Source of the DNA: Candidatus Freyarchaeota archaeon
GTDB taxonomy: Archaea; Asgardarchaeota; Jordiarchaeia; Jordiarchaeales; Jordiarchaeaceae
NCBI GenBank assembly: GCA_030587365.1
Contig: JAUQZE010000038.1
Location: 1 to 55,708, forward strand
Direction of reading: 5' to 3'
Length of the DNA stretch: 55,708 nucleotides
The notes beneath the pieces are model-generated. The model was given only the letters and a program-made list of their open reading frames with translations, ran no database searches and was not told the origin of the DNA. The translations under genes and the position numbers were made by a program. Shown piece by piece: positions 52,024-55,708 of this stretch; the stretch's first letter is position 1; the number at the start of each line of letters is the position of its first letter.

Positions 52024-52113
52024 CGGCTAGGGGCACTATGCTCCTTGTTAGTGAAATGATAGTATTGTGCCAGCGGTTTCACTAAGGGGGGGAACGTAGT
52101 CCCACGGCTAGGT
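52024..52113. mobile_element. MITE-like element C, 72 bp with 9-bp target duplication
   Basis: ACGGCTAGG at 52024-52032 and 52105-52113 brackets 72 bp. Its ends GGCACTATGCTCC and GGAACGTAGTCCC are inverted repeats, and an inner pair AGTGAAA/TTTCACT (52051-52057, 52078-52084) makes it fold as a long hairpin. It is a shortened relative of the element at 27776-27995. The empty site is reconstructed as CGGCTAGGTCTTG, which matches the IS target upstream of copy 1. Confidence 0.75.
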
Positions 52114-52378
52114 CTTGCTTCGATTCGCTTCTTTCCGTTCTTTTTGAGGCTACATCCCTTCTTGGGCTGCGTTCGTGCTTCGACTTGTCTACGCTTCCAA
52201 GCGGTCTAACAGAGTTTGTTGTCGGCTGCTTCCTTTACAGTTGTTTCTAACGGTGTGGTCCCTGGGATTATTTGCGTCCTAAGGATGATTAGGGTATGAA
52301 AGCCTTTTTAGACCCTGCATTTACGGCTTTTAATTTAATAGGTGGATGGATAGAAAGAGTTATTGATGAGTGGCTTTA
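52114..52378 (-). other. Possible TnpB C-terminal relic
   Basis: About 190 bp on the minus strand reads in one frame as TTPLETTVKEAADNKLC, one stop, then WKRRQVEARTQPKKGCSLK. The PLET...VEA.T pattern resembles C-terminal tails of archaeal IS605 TnpB proteins, but the match is weak. No intact gene is present. Confidence 0.3.
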
Positions 52379-53281
52379 TTAGTTGCCTTTATCTACTGAC
52401 TGGGGGTTTGCTTCTTTTATTGTAAAGTTTTTGTATTTTTCTTTTCTTTTATCGATTTCGTCTTTGAGCTTGAGATACTTTGCACCGGTTTCGGATAGAT
52501 TTTCAATGTGTTCCGCTATTTCTTCCTGTATCTCTTCACCCTTTTTCAACATTGTTTTTCCAAATTCTAAAATCAGCTTACCGTTTTTTATTTTGGGGGA
52601 TGCTTTAATGTGGCAGAGACCGCACTCCAAGACTCCATTTCTCAAGACTAGAAAGTTTTGATGGCAGATCGGACAGACAGATGAATTTTCTATGTACTTG
52701 GTTTTGGCTTGGTCGTTTTGGAGCGCTTCCACCAGTTCTCTTCCTATCTGGTTCGCCTTTTCGACGGCGTCCTCGTGTAGTAGAATCTCGCCGGGACCGT
52801 GGGAGTATACCAGCATTTGATCCACGATTGGGATTCCAAGGAACATGAAGAAGCTAGCGAGCCCGGGCATGATGGTTCCTTCAGCTCCCGGGGCGCCTCC
52901 TACTGCGATTATTGCCCCTGCCTTATTTGCTAGCTTTTGGGATTTTGTTGAAATCTGTAAAAATCGGTCTATAATCATTTTAACTATGCCCGCCGGGCCA
53001 AAGATGTAAATTGGCGAGCCGAGGATTATTCCATCAGCCTCAAAGAGTTTCGAGAAGAAGAAGTTAGCATCGTCTTCTATTTTACAATCCGAGTTTTTAA
53101 AGACACAGGCCATACAGCCCTTACATGGTTTAATGTTAAGGTCTGTGAGTCTGAGCATTTCTATTTCTGCACCCATTTCCTTTGCGCTCATCAGTGCTTC
53201 TCTAACTAGTACCTCGGTGTTTCCAAGCTTTCGATAACTACCGACTAATCCCAGTATCTTCAAGTAATCACCATCAGACAC
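52379..53281 (-). CDS. NADPH-dependent FMN reductase/flavodoxin-like protein with zinc ribbon
   Basis: About 300 residues from GTG 53281; a TATA box 17-26 bp upstream supports a leaderless start there. The flavodoxin-like domain has LGLVGSYRKLGNTEVLVREAL (FMN phosphate loop), the Cys motif CKGCMACVFKNSDC as in iron-sulfur flavoproteins, GIILGSPIYIFGPAG and IIAVGGAPGAEG. A C-terminal extension has CPICHQNFLVLRNGVLECGLC, a four-Cys zinc ribbon, then a charged coiled coil (EEIQEEIAEHIENL). The extra ribbon and coil are unusual for this family. It probably moves electrons between flavin and an unknown partner. Confidence 0.82.
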   Translation of the reverse strand: MSDGDYLKILGLVGSYRKLGNTEVLVREALMSAKEMGAEIEMLRLTDLNIKPCKGCMACVFKNSDCKIEDDANFFFSKLFEADGIILGSPIYIFGPAGIVKMIIDRFLQISTKSQKLANKAGAIIAVGGAPGAEGTIMPGLASFFMFLGIPIVDQMLVYSHGPGEILLHEDAVEKANQIGRELVEALQNDQAKTKYIENSSVCPICHQNFLVLRNGVLECGLCHIKASPKIKNGKLILEFGKTMLKKGEEIQEEIAEHIENLSETGAKYLKLKDEIDKRKEKYKNFTIKEANPQSVDKGN

Positions 53282-53297
53282 AACGCTGCGATTAATC

Positions 53298-53307
53298 TTA
53301 TAAAAGT
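53298..53307 (-). promoter_or_regulatory. TATA box before the FMN reductase
   Basis: On the minus strand CTTTTATAAG is centred about 22 bp ahead of GTG 53281, so transcription should begin at or near the start codon (leaderless). This decides the GTG over the longer frame that starts at 53359. Confidence 0.5.
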
Positions 53308-53593
53308 TGGCGTTTCCCCCCGGAGTATTTGGGAAGAAGATTTCAAACGGGAATATCACATTTTTCTAACTTATCAGAGGTAATCAGTAGCGGTCATCAT
53401 TAAAAGGGATACTTAGAAAAATGGGGCTTCAAGATGAACATCTTCGCATTATTTAGGGTTGGAATTTATCTCAGAATTTCGAAATGTTACTATTTTAAAT
53501 AAGCAGGATAAGCTAAGGAGGCGGCGTTATTCATCTTGCTACAAATGTCCTTTGATTATTTATGCTTTTTAGGGAACTTGTTTTTCGAGATTC

Positions 53594-54015
53594 CTATTTA
53601 GCGTTTTTTAATTTTTTGGCTATAATATCAAGGGCTTGGGATGAAACGCCTGCGTTGAAAAATATGTTCATACGATTCATCATAAACCCTGTCAGCATAA
53701 CATCATTTCGCCAAGCTGGGCTCACTATAATGTGGGCGTGGGCAACACCCATTCCTCGGCTGAAGAGTGAAACGAATTCCGGATTGTAGGCTTTTTAATA
53801 ATTAATGCAACTTCCTTAACCGCTTTGAAGAGACTGGCCAGTTCTTCGTCGTTTAACTCGTAAAACTGTTCAACGTGTGTTTTAGGGATAACCAAAACTT
53901 GGCATTCATGCATCCTAGGATTAATGTCCAGAATAGCTATGTTGGTGTCATCCTCGTAGACCTTTCTTGACTCCACTTCTCCTCTAAAAATTTTACAGAA
54001 CAAACACTCGGTCAT
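53594..54015 (-). pseudogene. HIT-family hydrolase interrupted by one frameshift
   Basis: From ATG 54015 the product begins MTECLFCKIFRGEVESRKVYED and INPRMHECQVLVIPKTHVEQF, a typical HIT start with CxxC. After EVALIIKK the annotated frame loses homology. If one A is added to the A5 run (plus-strand T5 at 53792-53796) the chain continues AYNPEFVSLFSRGMGVAHAH then IIVSPAWRND to the TAG at 53594-53596. That restores the catalytic HxHxx motif (AHAHIIV). HIT proteins hydrolyse nucleoside phosphoramidates or dinucleotides. A homopolymer error is the simplest cause. Confidence 0.8.
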
Positions 54016-54070
54016 GCCCGTATAGATGTTTTTACACTTTAAAATAACTTTCTTTAAGATTTAAGAACTT

Positions 54071-54169
54071 TCAATAATGAGAATCTTTTTCGAATACCAA
54101 CCTCAAAAAATCGACCCTTCTCTTCTTTCTGAGGTAAATAAGGGGGCTAGTGTTGAGAACAACATTCAA
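54071..54169 (-). pseudogene. Truncated PIN-like toxin
   Basis: 32 codons from TTG 54169, overlapping the antitoxin stop by 4 bp. NVVLNTSPLIYLRKKRRVDF is the start of a PIN/DUF3368-type nuclease (usual form VVDTSPLIYL), with the catalytic Asp changed to Asn, and the frame stops soon after. The toxin is therefore lost both by truncation and by active-site change. Confidence 0.55.
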
Positions 54170-54489
54170 ACAGTTTCAACAGAGACGGCTTTGAAGTCCC
54201 TTTCCAAATCCTCCTCTGAGAAATGTATAGGAATCTCTTCAGACTTGGCAATCTCAACCATTCTTGAGAGGGGGATTCCTGCTATACGCGACGCTTTCCA
54301 AACCGTTACTTTTCCATCCCTATAAAGGGACAAGGACTTTGTCAACCTCCATCTCTTCACTCCCTCTTCTATCAACTCTCTAAGCGCCCTCGTCTTAGGT
54401 ACGCCTTTCTCTCTGGCATACTCCAGAATCTCTTCGTACAGCTCGGGGTCAAACCTTGCAGATATGGTCCTCTCAGGCATTTTCTCCAC
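54166..54489 (-). CDS. UPF0175-family antitoxin-like protein
   Basis: 107 residues. The N-terminus is ribbon-helix-helix-like (RTISARFDPELYEEILEYAR), and the second half has the UPF0175 signature: LSLYRDGKVTVWKASRIAGIPLSRMVEI and IPIHFSEEDLERDF. UPF0175 proteins are the DNA-binding antitoxins of PIN-type toxins. Here the toxin downstream is only a remnant, so this is an orphan antitoxin that may still repress its promoter. Confidence 0.82.
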   Translation of the reverse strand: MEKMPERTISARFDPELYEEILEYAREKGVPKTRALRELIEEGVKRWRLTKSLSLYRDGKVTVWKASRIAGIPLSRMVEIAKSEEIPIHFSEEDLERDFKAVSVETV

Positions 54490-54541
54490 TACTTACCTAA
54501 CTTGTACACATTCTAATGAGCGTATCGTTCACATCAATATT

Positions 54542-55270
54542 TTACTTGAGATTTTGAAGGTCCTTGGGGCGGATTTTTCCCTTGTGAAGAGCTGTTGCAA
54601 CTAGTACACCAGATATTCCGAGATTTCGCAAATCAATTATTTCACGGAGACTGTTGATTCCCCCTCCGGTCAAAACGGGTATATTAACTTTTTGAATTAT
54701 TTGCTTTAGAATTTTTGTTTCTAATCCTTGGAGGGTGCCCACTCGGGAAAGCTCTAGGAAAATGATTTCGCTCGCTCCTTTTTCCTCAAACATTTCTGCG
54801 GCTTGAACCACGGTTAGTTTCTTTATTTCTTGGGATTTTGTGAGAATTTGTCCTTCCTTGTAGTCAAGGCTTCCCACAATCTTGTTTTTCCCAATATCCC
54901 TTACACAATCTTCCAGTTGCTTTATTGAGTTTAAAGTTTCTGTAGCTACGATCACTTTTTCCGCACCAGCTTCCAGTATTCGTTTCGCGTCTTGGGAGTT
55001 GTTCACTCCCGCATCTATGATGAGTTTGAAGTCGGTGAGGCCTGAAATTTTTTTGATTACCTCAATGTTTGAGACCGTGCCTTGTATGGCATCCAAATCC
55101 GCAATGTATAGTTCACCGAAACCAAAGGTCTCCTGGAACGCTACTGCAATATCTGTAGGATCTGAAGAAGGGGCTAGAACTGTTTTTAATGGCTGGTATT
55201 TCCGCCGTTCGCCCCTTATGGCTTGAACCACTTCTCCCCTTAGTACGTCTATTACGGGTATTACTCTCAT
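54542..55270 (-). CDS. HisA/HisF-family TIM-barrel protein
   Basis: About 242 residues from ATG 55270 (MRVIPVIDVLRGEVVQAIRG). The fold and motifs of HisA are visible: PVIDVL with the first catalytic Asp (8), LYIADLDAIQG (about 62-72), IIDAGVNN, VGSLDYKEGQ, FLELSRVGTLQGLE and LTGGGINSLREI, the phosphate-binding loops. It could be HisA, but the changes in the usual second Asp region and the lack of other his genes fit better the archaeal HisA-like paralogues used in other pathways. The longer frame to 55354 is unsupported. Confidence 0.82.
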   Translation of the reverse strand: MRVIPVIDVLRGEVVQAIRGERRKYQPLKTVLAPSSDPTDIAVAFQETFGFGELYIADLDAIQGTVSNIEVIKKISGLTDFKLIIDAGVNNSQDAKRILEAGAEKVIVATETLNSIKQLEDCVRDIGKNKIVGSLDYKEGQILTKSQEIKKLTVVQAAEMFEEKGASEIIFLELSRVGTLQGLETKILKQIIQKVNIPVLTGGGINSLREIIDLRNLGISGVLVATALHKGKIRPKDLQNLK

Positions 55271-55347
55271 ATAAAACACCATTCGAATTGCAGGAGTGTA
55301 AATATTTTTATGCGGACCGATTTTTCGTGAAAGGTTTTTAGGGGGTT

Positions 55348-55463
55348 CTGACATACTCCCCTCCTTGAAAGGTTGGGGGTTTTACACTTCTACGGTTAGT
55401 GTTAGAAGTGTGGGGCGTGTCACCGCCCTGTTAACGGCTTCCGCACCCTTTTCTTGGTGAGCA
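55348..55463 (-). repeat. IS605/IS1341-type right end (omegaRNA-like) copy 2
   Basis: Second copy of the repeat at 4346-4464, in the same orientation, with the terminal GTATGTCAG at 55348-55356 on the minus strand. It is directly preceded (on the minus strand) by a TnpB-like relic, which supports the IS605 assignment. Confidence 0.62.
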
Positions 55464-55708
55464 TCCATGAAAAACCTCTGCGCTTTGAAGTGGAGGAGTG
55501 GCACCGGAGATGCTGCACTGCACTACACGTGGAGCTCTCTCATTTTTGGGGGAAGCTCTTCTAGGGCTATCCCTGTCCTGCTGTTGTTAGCGTTTCTAAC
55601 TCTGCGTTCCAGCTTCTTAAACTTTCTCTTCACGGACTCTTCCCTTCTGAACCGGTACTGCTCTCCGCGGGTGAGCATGTGGTACATGGCGACCGCCAGC
55701 TCTCTCGC
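55464..55708 (-). pseudogene. Mosaic transposase debris (IS110-like tail plus TnpB finger relic)
   Basis: From the right edge a minus-strand frame reads ARELAVAMYHMLTRGEQYR, then VKRKFKKLERRVRNA, resembling an IS110-family C-terminus. It runs on as RTGIALEELPPKMRELHV to a TAG at 55523-55525; IALEELP resembles TnpB RuvC-II. After the stop, CSISGATPPLQSAEVFHGC reads like a decayed TnpB zinc finger leading into the right end. This looks like fused fragments of two elements. Family names are tentative since most of the gene lies outside. Confidence 0.5.

Noticed and set aside
55271..55354. N-terminal extension of the HisA-like gene
   Set aside because: HisA proteins begin at the MRVIPVIDV strand; the extension has no homology and runs into the repeat.

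Overview
This is an archaeal chromosome segment. It encodes the archaeal/eukaryotic selenocysteine (Sec) route (SelB, SepSecS, PSTK, tRNA-Sec with bulge-helix-bulge introns), an Rpb5-type RNA polymerase subunit, a Ski2-like helicase, an XPD helicase, fused ThiD-ThiN, archaeal-type inositol-phosphate synthase, HdrB/HdrC, ADP-forming acyl-CoA synthetase and KaiC/Roadblock proteins. Base composition is AT-rich, with TATA boxes near start codons and many GTG/TTG starts. Noncanonical tRNA introns plus Roadblock/KaiC proteins fit a TACK-like (for example Bathyarchaeia) or Asgard-like lineage better than a classical methanogen. That placement is an inference; no rRNA is present to settle it.

Layout. 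1-4.2 kb: tail of a transposase, an alkaline-phosphatase-superfamily hydrolase, a HEAT-repeat protein, a small membrane protein and a TIM-barrel epimerase. 4.3-13 kb: a solo IS605-like end, NfeD, UbiA prenyltransferase, inositol-1-phosphate synthase, a methyltransferase, an HTH-KaiC fusion, a Roadblock protein and a two-domain Rpo5. 13-25 kb: MBL hydrolase, Ski2-like helicase, HdrC-HdrB, the first Roadblock-like/7TM pair, nitroreductase, GMP synthase, an AIR-synthase/SelD-like protein and the intron-containing tRNA-Sec. 25-33 kb: histidine kinase with a cut-off receiver, a MITE-like element, a TumE-type toxin-antitoxin pair, then SepSecS-SelB-KARI on the minus strand. 33-36 kb: two tandem copies of the Roadblock-like/7TM pair. 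36-46 kb: PSTK in an overlapping operon with two nucleotidyltransferases, ThiDN, carbamate kinase, XPD-like helicase and acyl-CoA synthetase. 46-52 kb: accessory block with two full and one truncated copy of a secreted beta-propeller gene, a GC-rich IS481/IS3-like element and a short MITE. 52-55.7 kb: flavodoxin-like reductase, a frameshifted HIT gene, a UPF0175 antitoxin with a truncated toxin, a HisA-like protein and transposon debris with a second IS605-like end.

How genes work together. tRNA-Sec, PSTK, SepSecS and SelB form an almost complete Sec-incorporation system spread over about 15 kb. Only an orthodox selenophosphate synthetase and any selenoprotein gene are not seen; a SelD/PurM-superfamily protein lies next to the tRNA. 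The most interesting points are the two introns predicted in tRNA-Sec (D-loop and T-loop), the three copies of a soluble Roadblock-like plus seven-helix membrane protein cassette that may be an undescribed signalling module, the Rpo5 with a eukaryote-like N-terminal domain, and PSTK coupled to two nucleotidyltransferases.
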